Shown here piece by piece: positions 17,267-25,621 of a stretch of DNA of 64,000 bases. The notes beneath the pieces were generated by a model. That model worked only from the letters and a program-made list of their open reading frames with translations, had not been told where the DNA came from and did no database searches. The stretch is taken from positions 1 through 64,000 of the forward strand of contig NZ_JAJFNK010000025.1 of NCBI RefSeq assembly GCF_021739485.1, in the 5' to 3' direction. Source of the DNA: Alicyclobacillus tolerans. GTDB lineage: Bacteria > Bacillota > Bacilli > Alicyclobacillales > Alicyclobacillaceae. Both the position numbers and the translations under genes were made by a program. Each line of letters begins with the position of its first letter. Position 1 is the first letter of the stretch.

Positions 17267-18643
17267 GTGAATGGGACAAGGCATCGTACGACGGTGAATC
17301 TCAGTTTTGTGACACTTGTTTCAATCGTTGCAGCTTTAGGGGGACTTCTGTTTGGTTACGATACCGCCGTGATCTCGGGAGCCATTGGATTTATGCAGCA
17401 AAAGTTTGCCTTAGGTTCCGTCATGACGGGATGGGTGGTGTCTTCGCTTCTCGTAGGAGCCATTGTCGGAGCTGGAATCGCGGGCGTGTTGAGTGATAAG
17501 TACGGGCGAAAGGGCATGCTGATTGTGGCGGCCATTCTGTTTTCTCTTGGCTCGATAGGATCGGCGATACCCAGTGCGATTTCGGAATTTGTGGCAGCCC
17601 GTATCCTTGGGGGGATTGGGATTGGCATTTCCTCGACTCTAGTTCCGCTTTATATTGCTGAAATCGCTCCGGCCAAGTATCGCGGGCGTCTGGTCTCTTT
17701 AAACCAATTAGCGGTGGTCATTGGGATTTCTGCGATTTATTTTGTGAATCGGTCTGTTGCGAACGCCGGTACACCCGCATGGGATGTCTCTTCGGCGTGG
17801 CGTTGGATGTTTGGTTTAGGACTCATCCCAGGAATGGCGTTTATGATTCTGCTCTCTTTTGTTCCGAAAAGCCCGCGCTGGCTTCAAAAGCAAAGCAAGA
17901 GCGATTTAGCCTTGCAAGTCCTCGAACGCATTAACGGCAAACAACAAGCTGAAATCGAATTGCGCCAGATTGAACAATCCATTCGCAAGGAAAGTGCGGG
18001 TTCGATTCGCCAACTCTTTAAACCCGGCATGCGCGTCGCCTTATGGGTTGGTGTCGTGTTGGCGGTTTTACAGCAGGTAACAGGGATTAACGCGATCATG
18101 TATTATGCTCCTGAAATTTTTAAACAAACCGGCGCTGGGACAAATGCGTCCTTAACAGAAACGATTATTGTCGGTGCTGTGAATCTGGTATTTACTATTG
18201 TCGCGTTATGGCTGATTGACAAAGTCGGGCGCAAGGCTTTGCTGTTGGTCGGAACGGCAGTGATGACCATCAGTTTGTTTGTGGTTGGGTACGCATTTCA
18301 CACAGGAAACACGCACGGTCCTGTGGTGTTGGTTTTCATTTTGTTGTTTGTGGCGGCATTCGCCGTATCCATGGGACCGATTGTGTGGCTGGTCATCGCG
18401 GAAATCTTTCCGACGAGCATTCGCGGCCGCGCAACGGCAGTAGCGTCCGTTGCTTTATGGGCTGCCGACTATTTGGTTTCTCAAACATTCCCGATTCTTC
18501 TTGGCGGTACGGGCCCTTCGATGACCTTTTGGGTCTTTGCCCTCTTATCGCTTGTCGCTTTTGTCTTTACTTTAAAAGTGGTGCCGGAAACCAAAGAAAA
18601 ATCATTAGAAGAAATCGAACATCTATGGGATGCAGTGTCCTAG
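17267..18643 (+). CDS. MFS sugar porter (SP family), paralogue
   Basis: A 458-residue sugar porter very similar throughout to the protein at 13815-15224. It has the same helix-1 motif GGLLFGYDTAVISGA, QQVTGINAIMYYAP, DKVGRKALLL and PETKEKSLEEIE. The residue after the first-half motif differs (PKSPRW instead of PESPRW). The start is GTG at 17267, behind GGGGAG six bases upstream. The ATG at 17271 is out of frame. The cre site at its promoter suggests expression only when preferred carbon is absent. Confidence 0.88.
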   Translation: MNGTRHRTTVNLSFVTLVSIVAALGGLLFGYDTAVISGAIGFMQQKFALGSVMTGWVVSSLLVGAIVGAGIAGVLSDKYGRKGMLIVAAILFSLGSIGSAIPSAISEFVAARILGGIGIGISSTLVPLYIAEIAPAKYRGRLVSLNQLAVVIGISAIYFVNRSVANAGTPAWDVSSAWRWMFGLGLIPGMAFMILLSFVPKSPRWLQKQSKSDLALQVLERINGKQQAEIELRQIEQSIRKESAGSIRQLFKPGMRVALWVGVVLAVLQQVTGINAIMYYAPEIFKQTGAGTNASLTETIIVGAVNLVFTIVALWLIDKVGRKALLLVGTAVMTISLFVVGYAFHTGNTHGPVVLVFILLFVAAFAVSMGPIVWLVIAEIFPTSIRGRATAVASVALWAADYLVSQTFPILLGGTGPSMTFWVFALLSLVAFVFTLKVVPETKEKSLEEIEHLWDAVS

Positions 18644-18878
18644 TCATTCTGTAATCCGGAAAAAGGCCAACGAGAGTGTGAAATTAATCGACATCGACAT
18701 CATTCGACAGTCTTTACTGTTGCAGCGTGATAACTTGCCTCTTGTGGTGTTTGCAGTGACAAAGGAATTTGCAGTGGACTGAAGAGCTGCGATGGACAAA
18801 GAACAGGGGCTGCGCACTCTGACAGGCGGTGCATAAAGAGAAGCGAGGTTAAGGGAAACTGGTAACGAGAGGTACCCC

Positions 18879-18959
18879 ATGCTGCTGAGTTTCGTCTTAG
18901 TTCTTTTGTTATTGGGTGTGTTATCGGCCATCGTGATCTATGAACTGCGAGATAAATGA
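18879..18959 (+). CDS. 26-residue single-helix membrane micropeptide
   Basis: An ATG at 18879 behind GAGAGG encodes MLLSFVLVLLLLGV followed by a short charged end (YELRDK). It is one transmembrane helix with an acidic-basic tail, then a TGA at 18957-18959. A very strong terminator follows 33 bases later, which supports a real transcript. No family can be named. The 235 bases between the sugar porter and this frame show no other gene. Confidence 0.5.
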   Translation: MLLSFVLVLLLLGVLSAIVIYELRDK

Positions 18960-18992
18960 CTTGAAGCCTTGGAACAAATGGAGAGGTATACG

Positions 18993-19040
18993 CCAAAAGG
19001 GCATCCCGAGCCGGGGGAACGGCTCAGGATGCCCTTTTGG
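18993..19040 (+). terminator. very strong Rho-independent terminator
   Basis: CCAAAAGGGCATCC at 18993-19006 pairs with GGATGCCCTTTTGG at 19027-19040, extended inside by GAGCC/GGCTC. A CTTTTTTG tract appears about 15 bases later. It ends the transcript carrying the micropeptide and possibly the sugar porter. Confidence 0.85.
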
Positions 19041-19140
19041 AATGTTTCTGACCTTTTTTGACCAACGGAATACAGCCTTTGGCGATTGCGGGAAAATACC
19101 TTTTGCTTACACAAATTCTCTCGGGCGGACGCGCCGGTTC

Positions 19141-19842
19141 TCAGTGGCTTTGCGTTGTCTGTTCAAACGCTCTTTCCACCCTGTCCAGGTGGCTTTTCAT
19201 GATGTCAGAAGCCAGGCTCTCGTCTTGCTGGACGATGGCATGAAACATCTGTTCATGTTCATGAAACAACTGAGCAGCTGAATCCCATTGACGGTATAAC
19301 CATAACTTTCGACTGTCCCGCATGGTTCGCGTCATGGCCGAAGACAAACTTTCCATGATGTTCACGAGCAGCGGGTTTTGTGATGCACGGGCGATGGACA
19401 GATGAAAATTTACGTCGTGCAGTTGGCTCACTTCCTCATCGGCCACAGACTGCCTCATTTGTTCGACAATGTGGTTCAGTTCCGTTATGTCTCGCTGCGT
19501 CCGCTGAACAGCCGCGAGTGAGATGGAACCGATTTCGAGGATCTTGCGGACTTGGAGGAGTTGCTTGAGTTCCGCATGGGTCGACAACCACTGGGAGCTG
19601 GCGGTACTAAAGCTTTCTACGGGACTTCCCAGGACGTAAGTTCCACCTCCTTGCACGGACTCAACCAAACCCTGGGCCTTGAGTAAGCCCAGGGCTTCGC
19701 GAATGGTGGAGCGGCCTACGCGAAACTGCTTGGCTAACTGTTCGATGGTGGCCAACTTGTCGCCGGGTTTGAGCAGATTCGACTCAATGCTGCGACGCAA
19801 TTCGTCCGCTACAAATTCGTAAACTTTTTTTGTGAGTTGCAT
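19141..19842 (-). CDS. GntR/FadR-family regulator (FCD domain), LldR/GlcC-like
   Basis: A 233-residue regulator. The N-terminal winged helix (residues 1-72) carries FRVGRSTIREALGLLKAQGLV, here noted only by its key GRSTIREAL core. The FCD effector domain (about 90-225) keeps likely metal or ligand His residues in HDVNFHLSIA and FHEHEQMFH. The ATG at 19842 is preceded by GGGAGGT. It is divergent from glcD-glcF, so it probably senses glycolate, lactate or a related hydroxy acid. Confidence 0.88.
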   Translation of the reverse strand: MQLTKKVYEFVADELRRSIESNLLKPGDKLATIEQLAKQFRVGRSTIREALGLLKAQGLVESVQGGGTYVLGSPVESFSTASSQWLSTHAELKQLLQVRKILEIGSISLAAVQRTQRDITELNHIVEQMRQSVADEEVSQLHDVNFHLSIARASQNPLLVNIMESLSSAMTRTMRDSRKLWLYRQWDSAAQLFHEHEQMFHAIVQQDESLASDIMKSHLDRVERAFEQTTQSH

Positions 19843-19870
19843 AATGACCTCCCGTATCGTCCAGTCCGTT

Positions 19871-19917
19871 CAAACGCGAACATTTCAAAAAATAAAATAT
19901 ATACCCAAACGCAAACA
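19871..19917. promoter_or_regulatory. two direct repeats, candidate operator of the GntR regulator
   Basis: CAAACGCGAACA at 19871-19882 and CAAACGCAAACA at 19906-19917 lie 35 bases apart just upstream of the regulator start. They differ in one base. The first is also part of the inverted repeat GTTC-AAACGC-GAAC. Confidence 0.4.
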
Positions 19918-19990
19918 CCTTTGAATGATGCGTTCACCATCCGCCAACCTACACATTGTTTGTACCCAATGATACACTAGAAATAACAAA

Positions 19991-20013
19991 ATTCATCTGA
20001 TGACCTGATGAAT
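19991..20013 (+). promoter_or_regulatory. palindrome before glcD, candidate operator
   Basis: ATTCATC at 19991-19997 and GATGAAT at 20007-20013 form a perfect 7-bp inverted repeat with a 9-base centre, ending just before the glcD ribosome site. It could be an operator or a leader hairpin controlling translation. Confidence 0.4.
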
Positions 20014-20027
20014 CTGGAGGGACATTG

Positions 20028-21443
20028 ATGCTAGAAGAACAGCTTCTGGACCGCCTGCGACAAATTGTGGGGCAACACGGGGTTTTGTCTCAGTCGAATG
20101 AGTTGTACGCATATTCGATTGACGCAACCCCCCTTCTTCAGTCCATGCCAGATGTGGTCGTGCTGCCACAGACGACGCAACAAGTATCGGAAATTCTGCG
20201 TTTGGCAAACGAACACCGGATTCCCGTAGTGCCGCGCGGCTCGGGGACAAACCTCGCCGGGGGCACCATCCCCGTCCACGGAGGAATCGTTCTCAATATG
20301 ACGCGTTTCAACCAAATCTATGAGATTGATGAAAAGAATTTAACAGTCACACTAGGGCCTGGCGTTGTGACTGCCCAGTTGCATCAAGCGGTAGAGGCCG
20401 TGGGGTTGTTCTATCCGCCCGACCCAGGCAGCATGCGCATTTCGACCATTGGCGGGAATGTCGCTCAGTGCGCAGGGGGGATGCGCGGGCTCAAGTACGG
20501 GGTGACCAAGGACTATGTGATGGGCCTCGAATACGTCTTACCGACTGGCGAGGTTTTGCGGTGCGGTGGAAAAAACTACAAGGACGTCGCAGGCTACGAT
20601 TTAACCCGGTTGTTGGTCGGCTCCGAAGGAACGCTGGCTGTCATCACCGAACTGACGTTGAAATTGCTGCCCATGCCTGAAACCAAGCGGCAATTGGTCG
20701 TGTTTTGTTCCAAAATGGTGGATGCAGCCCGCATTGTGGAACGGACTGTGGCTGCAAAGATTATCCCCGCCACCATGGAGTTTCTCGACCGCGAGACGAT
20801 GAAGGTGGTCGACGACTACTCTAAGCTGGGCTTGCCCAAAGACGTCGCAGCCATGCTGCTCATTGAGCAAGACGGCAGTGAGGAGCAGGTTGTCCGCGAT
20901 GTGGAACGGATTGCTGAGATTGCGCGCCAAGAGGGTGCCGTTGGCGTCGAAATGGCAAAGACCCCTGAAGACGGGGCAAAACTCATGATGGCTCGACGTT
21001 CCGCACTAGCGGCTTTGTCCCGGCTGCGTCCTACGACGATTCTCGAGGACGCTACGGTGCCGCGATCACAGTTGGGAGAAATGGTGGAGGCGGTATCGCG
21101 GATCTCTGAAAAATACCGGGTGCAGATCTGTACGTTTGGGCACGCCGGAGATGGAAATTTGCACCCGACTTGTATGACGGACGAACGCGATCGCGAAGAA
21201 ATTGAACGGGTTGAAAAGGCCTTTGAGGAAATCTTCACGACGGCTTTGCAATTGGGTGGAACCATCACGGGTGAACACGGCGTGGGTCTTTCAAAGATGA
21301 AATACCTGCCGCAGCGCGTCGGAGACGGCGGCATGGCCCTGATGAAAGGACTGAAGGCAGCGTTTGATCCGAACGGCATTTTAAACCCAGGCAAAGTCAT
21401 TGCAAACGGAGCGCCTAAGAGAGTTGTGGTGAGGCACCCATGA
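20028..21443 (+). CDS. glcD: glycolate/D-lactate oxidase FAD subunit
   Basis: A 471-residue FAD-linked oxidase. The PCMH-type FAD-binding domain covers about residues 35-220 (VVPRGSGTNLAGG, PPDPGSMRISTIGGNVAQ). The C-terminal domain carries GHAGDGNLHP near 370 and ITGEHGVGLSK near 415, both conserved in GlcD/DLD. It oxidises a 2-hydroxy acid and passes electrons to GlcF and quinone. The start is ATG at 20028, six bases after GGAGGG. A TTG directly before is less likely. Its stop overlaps the first ATG of glcF, so the two are translationally coupled. Confidence 0.92.
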   Translation: MLEEQLLDRLRQIVGQHGVLSQSNELYAYSIDATPLLQSMPDVVVLPQTTQQVSEILRLANEHRIPVVPRGSGTNLAGGTIPVHGGIVLNMTRFNQIYEIDEKNLTVTLGPGVVTAQLHQAVEAVGLFYPPDPGSMRISTIGGNVAQCAGGMRGLKYGVTKDYVMGLEYVLPTGEVLRCGGKNYKDVAGYDLTRLLVGSEGTLAVITELTLKLLPMPETKRQLVVFCSKMVDAARIVERTVAAKIIPATMEFLDRETMKVVDDYSKLGLPKDVAAMLLIEQDGSEEQVVRDVERIAEIARQEGAVGVEMAKTPEDGAKLMMARRSALAALSRLRPTTILEDATVPRSQLGEMVEAVSRISEKYRVQICTFGHAGDGNLHPTCMTDERDREEIERVEKAFEEIFTTALQLGGTITGEHGVGLSKMKYLPQRVGDGGMALMKGLKAAFDPNGILNPGKVIANGAPKRVVVRHP

Positions 21444-21466
21444 GTCAGGAGGCACCCATGAGTCAG
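21431..21466 (+). repeat. perfect 18-bp tandem duplication of the glcF start region
   Basis: GAGGCACCCATGAGTCAG occurs at 21431-21448 and again, without a gap, at 21449-21466. Each copy has a GAGG ribosome site and an ATG. Because 18 bases is six codons, both ATGs are in frame. Confidence 0.95.
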
Positions 21467-22822
21467 ATCGTTGACAAGTTTGATATGGATGAATTGCTCA
21501 ATTGCATGCATTGCGGTTTTTGTTTGCCCACGTGTCCAACGTACCAGCAGACAGGGCTCGAGACATACAGTCCGAGGGGCAGGATTGCACTGATGAAGGG
21601 CGTTGCCGAACAAAAGCTCCCGGTCGACGAAGAGTTTGAACACAACATGTACGCTTGTCTTGGTTGCCGTGCGTGTGAAACGGCATGCCCGGCCGGAGTC
21701 AAATACGGCCATTTGATTGAAACGGCGCGGGAAGTCGTGGAAGAGACCAAAAAGGCACGACGTTCGCAATCCTTTACCCGCAAACTGGTCTTCAAACAGT
21801 TGTTCAATCACCCCAAGCGGATTCAGGCTGTTGGAACTGCATTGTGGGCACTGCAAGTTTCGGGACTGCAAAAGTTGGCGAAAGAAACCGGATTGATGCG
21901 CATCCTTCCGCGGGAGATGGCGGAGATGCAAGAGGCTGTCGATCTCGTTGCGTCCCCGGCGACTCGCAGTCAAAGGCAGGCTGTCGTGAAACCCCAAGGA
22001 CAACAGCAAGTCGCATTTCAAACCACCATCGCGTCGGCCCACTTGTCCCGAAATGCCCGGCGAGACACGCCGAACGAGTTGAATGCGAAACCGATGCGCA
22101 TCGGACTGTTTACGGGGTGCATCATGGACGTGATGTTTTACGAAACCAACCAAGCGATGGCCAAACTTCTGTCTAAAGCTGGGTGTGAAGTCGTCTTTGT
22201 GCAAGACCAGGTTTGCTGCGGGGCACTACACGCCCATTCCGGAGAAAAGAGCGACGCAATTGAGCTCGCTAAGCGAAACATTGCCGCCTTGGAACAGGCA
22301 AACGTGGACGTCATGGTCAACAATGCGGGCGGCTGCGGAGCGGCGCTCAAGGAATACGACCATTGGCTCAAAGACGACCCAGACTGGGCAGAGCGCGCTC
22401 GGGTCTTTGTGTCCAAGATGCGCGACGTCAACGAACTTCTGGCCGAATTGCCACCCCTTGAGTTCACTCAACCCGTCCATGCGCGCGTGACGTACCAGGA
22501 TTCCTGTCACCTGGCGCACGGCCAAGGCATCCGAAAACAGCCTCGCGACTTGATTCGCAGCATTCCCGGCGTCGAGTTCGTCGAACTGCCGTTTGCAGAC
22601 AGTTGCTGCGGGTCTGCGGGAATCTACAACATCACCAATTTCGACATGTCGATGCGCATTCTGGACGATAAAATGGAACACGTCAGGGGCACAAAAACAC
22701 ACATCGTGGTGACGGCGAACCCCGGGTGTTTGCTGCAGATGAAAAAAGGAATCCACCGAGCCGGATTGGAAGGTCAGATGGAAGCCGTTCACATTGTCGA
22801 TTTGTTAAACCGGGCTTTGTAA
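21458..22822 (+). CDS. glcF: glycolate oxidase iron-sulfur subunit
   Basis: A 454-residue protein (460 from the alternative ATG at 21440). Two [4Fe-4S] ferredoxin motifs lie at the N-terminus (CMHCGFCLPTCP and CLGCRACETACP). Two CCG domains follow, with CCGALHAHSG near 250 and SCCGSAGIYN near 395. This is the GlcF/LutA architecture, which takes electrons from GlcD to the respiratory chain at the membrane. Both starts have a ribosome site. I chose 21458 because its AGGAGG is stronger. A linker with Gln-rich sequence (about 165-205) separates the ferredoxin and CCG parts. Confidence 0.92.
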   Translation: MSQIVDKFDMDELLNCMHCGFCLPTCPTYQQTGLETYSPRGRIALMKGVAEQKLPVDEEFEHNMYACLGCRACETACPAGVKYGHLIETAREVVEETKKARRSQSFTRKLVFKQLFNHPKRIQAVGTALWALQVSGLQKLAKETGLMRILPREMAEMQEAVDLVASPATRSQRQAVVKPQGQQQVAFQTTIASAHLSRNARRDTPNELNAKPMRIGLFTGCIMDVMFYETNQAMAKLLSKAGCEVVFVQDQVCCGALHAHSGEKSDAIELAKRNIAALEQANVDVMVNNAGGCGAALKEYDHWLKDDPDWAERARVFVSKMRDVNELLAELPPLEFTQPVHARVTYQDSCHLAHGQGIRKQPRDLIRSIPGVEFVELPFADSCCGSAGIYNITNFDMSMRILDDKMEHVRGTKTHIVVTANPGCLLQMKKGIHRAGLEGQMEAVHIVDLLNRAL

Positions 22823-22845
22823 CTCCCCACATTGGGGAGTTTTTT
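22822..22845 (+). terminator. Rho-independent terminator of glcDF
   Basis: ACTCCCCA at 22822-22829 pairs with TGGGGAGT at 22833-22840 with a three-base loop, followed by TTTTT. Confidence 0.9.
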
Positions 22846-22902
22846 ACCGCAATGCACTTGGCCTGAAGTGGTTTTTAATTCTGCGCGGAGGAGAGGTTGA
22901 AC

Positions 22903-23706
22903 ATGGCATTTCCGGAGAGGATTGTCTGTCTTGCGGCTGAAGTCCCCGAAATTCTCTTTCGGTTGGGGGCATTGGACAAAGTGGTTGGGATCTCCGCTTA
23001 TACGACCCGCCCCAAAGAAGCCTTGGACATCCAGAAGGTGAGTGGGTTTAAGTTCGGAAGCCCGGAGCGAATCATGTCGCTTAAGCCAGACCTTGTTGTT
23101 TTGACTTCTGGGGTTCAAAAGGAACTGGCCGCGCAATTGGCTGCCAAGGGTGCGACCCTGGTTCATTTCAATCCGCACCGGCTCGAGGACCTCTACAGCT
23201 CCATCCAGCTTCTCGGCAACTTGGTGAACAAACCCCGTGAAGCGGACCGGTTGAGTGCGCAAATCCAGACCGAAATATCCGAAATCAAAGCGATGTCTAA
23301 AACGTTGCCTGAGCGGCCCAAAGTCTACTTCGAAGAGTGGATGGACCCCATCATCTGCGGGACCGGTTGGGTTAGCGATCTCATCGAAATCGCTGGCGGG
23401 CAAGACGTCTTTCGAGAAAAGTCGATTCGGGGAAGGAGTGCGTCCGAGCGGACCGTGTCCATTGAGGAAATTGTGGGTGCGGCGCCTGACGTGGTCCTTG
23501 CTTCCTGGTGCGGAAAACCATTTGAGAACAGCTCGTTTCTGGCTCGAAACGGCTTTGAATCCATACCCGCCGTGCAGTACTCGAAAGTATATGAGGTCAG
23601 CGGGGAAATTCTTCAGTTCGGGCCGATGCTCATCGACCGTCTCAAGGACTTGTCGAAACTGTTTCGGGAGGTCGCGCTCGAAAAGGTACAAAGGACTCGC
23701 GGGTAA
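22903..23706 (+). CDS. BtuF/FhuD-like periplasmic-binding-fold protein without signal peptide
   Basis: A 267-residue class III substrate-binding fold. IVCLAAEVPEILFRLGALDKVVGIS at the start (key residues SAAEVPEIL-type), LKPDLVVLTSG near residue 65 and VYFEEWMDP near 145 match the cobalamin/Fe-siderophore binding family. The protein begins directly with the domain, and no signal peptide or lipobox is present. No ABC permease or ATPase is nearby. The ATG at 22903 follows GGAGGAGAGG. It may be a cytoplasmic metal- or corrinoid-binding protein rather than a transporter part. Confidence 0.72.
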   Translation: MAFPERIVCLAAEVPEILFRLGALDKVVGISAYTTRPKEALDIQKVSGFKFGSPERIMSLKPDLVVLTSGVQKELAAQLAAKGATLVHFNPHRLEDLYSSIQLLGNLVNKPREADRLSAQIQTEISEIKAMSKTLPERPKVYFEEWMDPIICGTGWVSDLIEIAGGQDVFREKSIRGRSASERTVSIEEIVGAAPDVVLASWCGKPFENSSFLARNGFESIPAVQYSKVYEVSGEILQFGPMLIDRLKDLSKLFREVALEKVQRTRG

Positions 23707-23725
23707 AACAGGCCCGGGACCATGG

Positions 23726-25099
23726 TCAAATGCCTTCGAGGACGGCCGGAGTTTTTTTGTAAAAATTCGATTTGATGGCCCCCACTATGATTCCGACCAC
23801 CAGCCACGAGAGACCAAAAATAAACGTAGGGCGGTCAAATCCAGTCCACACGTAAGTGATGATGGCGAAGCCGATGAGCGGCAGTACGAGGTAGCGCACG
23901 ATGTGCCCGTACTGCCGTTGACGTATGTAAAAGTAAATGAGCACGGTCGCGTTGAGGAACATAAAGGACGTTAGGGCGCCAAAATTGATAAACCGGATGA
24001 GGTCTTCCGCCGGCACGGCCAGTGCCAGAATCACGGAAATCACCGCCACCAGCAGAGTGGAATTCAGGGGTGTCTGGGTTCGGGAATGAACCTTCGAAAA
24101 GAACCCCGAAAAAGGCAGCAAGTCGTCCCTGCCCATGGCAAACAGGATGCGGGAAACCGCAGACTGGGCCACGAGGGTGTTGGCGATCCCCGCGGCAATG
24201 ATGGTGACTATCAAAATGAAGTCGTAAAGAAACGTGCCGCCAGCTTGGCGCGAGATTTGGAAAAAACCGAGGTTCGGGTCCAGGTTTTGAAAATTGGGAT
24301 GGACTAGAGCTGCGACATATGTTTGCAGCATAAACAGGATGCCCAACACGATGAGTGCAAGGACGGTGGCATTTCCAACGTCGCGCGTCGGGCGCTTGGC
24401 TTCCTCAGAAAGCGTGCTGATTCCGTCAAAACCAAGGAAACTGAGGGCTGCAATCGACGTCGCTGAGGCAATGAATCCCGCATTGATTTTTCCAGGCTGG
24501 TAAAAGGGCTGCATGGACCATCCGGCGGCGCCGTGATGGAGAAGAAACACGTACCGGAATGCAAAGATGAGAAACAGAATGAGAGCGATGAGTTCGATGA
24601 CCAACAGGATCCAATTGGCTCCGTTCATGATGGTGATGCCTCGTACGTTAATCAGCGTGATCGCGACGGCAAAAAGAATGACCCACACCCACGTGGGGAC
24701 TCCTGGAACCAGTCCGTGGATCCAGATGGCCGAGAAGGCGTACAATTGGGCTGGAATAATGAGGTAGTCAGCTAGGATCATCCAACCCGCAATAAACCCG
24801 ACATGGGGGTTCAAGCCCCTTTGAACGTAAGAGTACACAGAACCGGCAATCGGGAACTTTTTGCTCATTTCGCGGTAGCTCAAAGCCGTGAAAAGCATGG
24901 CGATAATGCCGACCAGATAGACAAAGGGAACCATTCCGTGACTCTGCTGTGCGACGTATCCGTAGACTACCATTGGCGAAATAGGAACCATAAAAATCAT
25001 TCCATAGATCAAAAGGTCGGGGAGGCTTAAAACCCGTTTGAGTTCCTGTTGGTAGACTCTGTGTTCGGCAGAATGTGCCGGGGAAGTTTCTTTCGTCAT
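23726..25099 (-). CDS. APC-family permease, PuuP/putrescine importer-like
   Basis: A 457-residue, 12-helix APC permease. GFDGISTLSEEAKRPTRD near residue 235 and MGRDDLLPF near 320 resemble the YfnA/PuuP group that carries putrescine or amino acids. The start ATG at 25099 is followed by a hydrophilic N-terminus of about 25 residues. It ends close to the convergent binding-protein gene, with only 19 bases between. It has no close similarity to the two APC paralogues elsewhere in this window. Confidence 0.85.
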   Translation of the reverse strand: MTKETSPAHSAEHRVYQQELKRVLSLPDLLIYGMIFMVPISPMVVYGYVAQQSHGMVPFVYLVGIIAMLFTALSYREMSKKFPIAGSVYSYVQRGLNPHVGFIAGWMILADYLIIPAQLYAFSAIWIHGLVPGVPTWVWVILFAVAITLINVRGITIMNGANWILLVIELIALILFLIFAFRYVFLLHHGAAGWSMQPFYQPGKINAGFIASATSIAALSFLGFDGISTLSEEAKRPTRDVGNATVLALIVLGILFMLQTYVAALVHPNFQNLDPNLGFFQISRQAGGTFLYDFILIVTIIAAGIANTLVAQSAVSRILFAMGRDDLLPFSGFFSKVHSRTQTPLNSTLLVAVISVILALAVPAEDLIRFINFGALTSFMFLNATVLIYFYIRQRQYGHIVRYLVLPLIGFAIITYVWTGFDRPTFIFGLSWLVVGIIVGAIKSNFYKKTPAVLEGI

Positions 25100-25621
25100 G
25101 GGATTTGCTCCTTTCCCGGGCAGGTGTGTTTTCCCCTGCTAATATGAGCCAGTACATTGAAACTATGCATAGGTCGCGTTTGACACTTGTTTTTATTTCG
25201 CAATAGCCCCAAAGTGCTTGCAAGACCCCATTCCTGTACAGTCGTTCAACGGGCTTGTGCGTTCCACATGTCAAACCGGACGAGATAAAGCAGGGAATTT
25301 CCAATTCCTATTGAATTTGATAATTCATAATTTGCACTGTTTTATTTTGAGAAGAGAGTGATGCTGCATGTATGGCATACACGGCATTAACGAGTGAATT
25401 TCCTTAGAAGCCTGAATAGAATTTTGTAAAAACGACGAAATACTCTTGTCGCCGTGACGGGGACCGACTGTGGCGTCAGCAGTGCTTTCGAAGGCGCCGT
25501 CAAGCCTTAAAACGACAATCCGATGAATTTTTCTCGTAACCCTGTACCCAGCGACCATATTTCTGCGAAAACCATTTTTTATAGAATTCCAGGGAGAAGT
25601 TTAGACATGGAGGTGACCGGA
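25100..25621. other. divergent intergenic region upstream of fdhF
   Basis: About 520 bases separate the APC permease and fdhF. The right part can form a long-range stem, TGACGG near 25457 with CCGTCA near 25498, enclosing about 35 bases. The section 25560-25600 is AT-rich. No gene or known riboswitch could be identified. A control element for formate or molybdate response is possible but unproven. Confidence 0.3.

Noticed and set aside
20816-22204. A 462-codon open frame on the minus strand across glcD and glcF
   Set aside because: It lies wholly opposite two well-supported genes and has no ribosome site. Its composition (His, Arg, Ser rich) is that of an antisense shadow.
22789-23691. A 300-codon minus-strand frame opposite the binding-protein gene
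   Set aside because: The plus-strand frame has a clear family match and strong ribosome site. The minus frame matches nothing.
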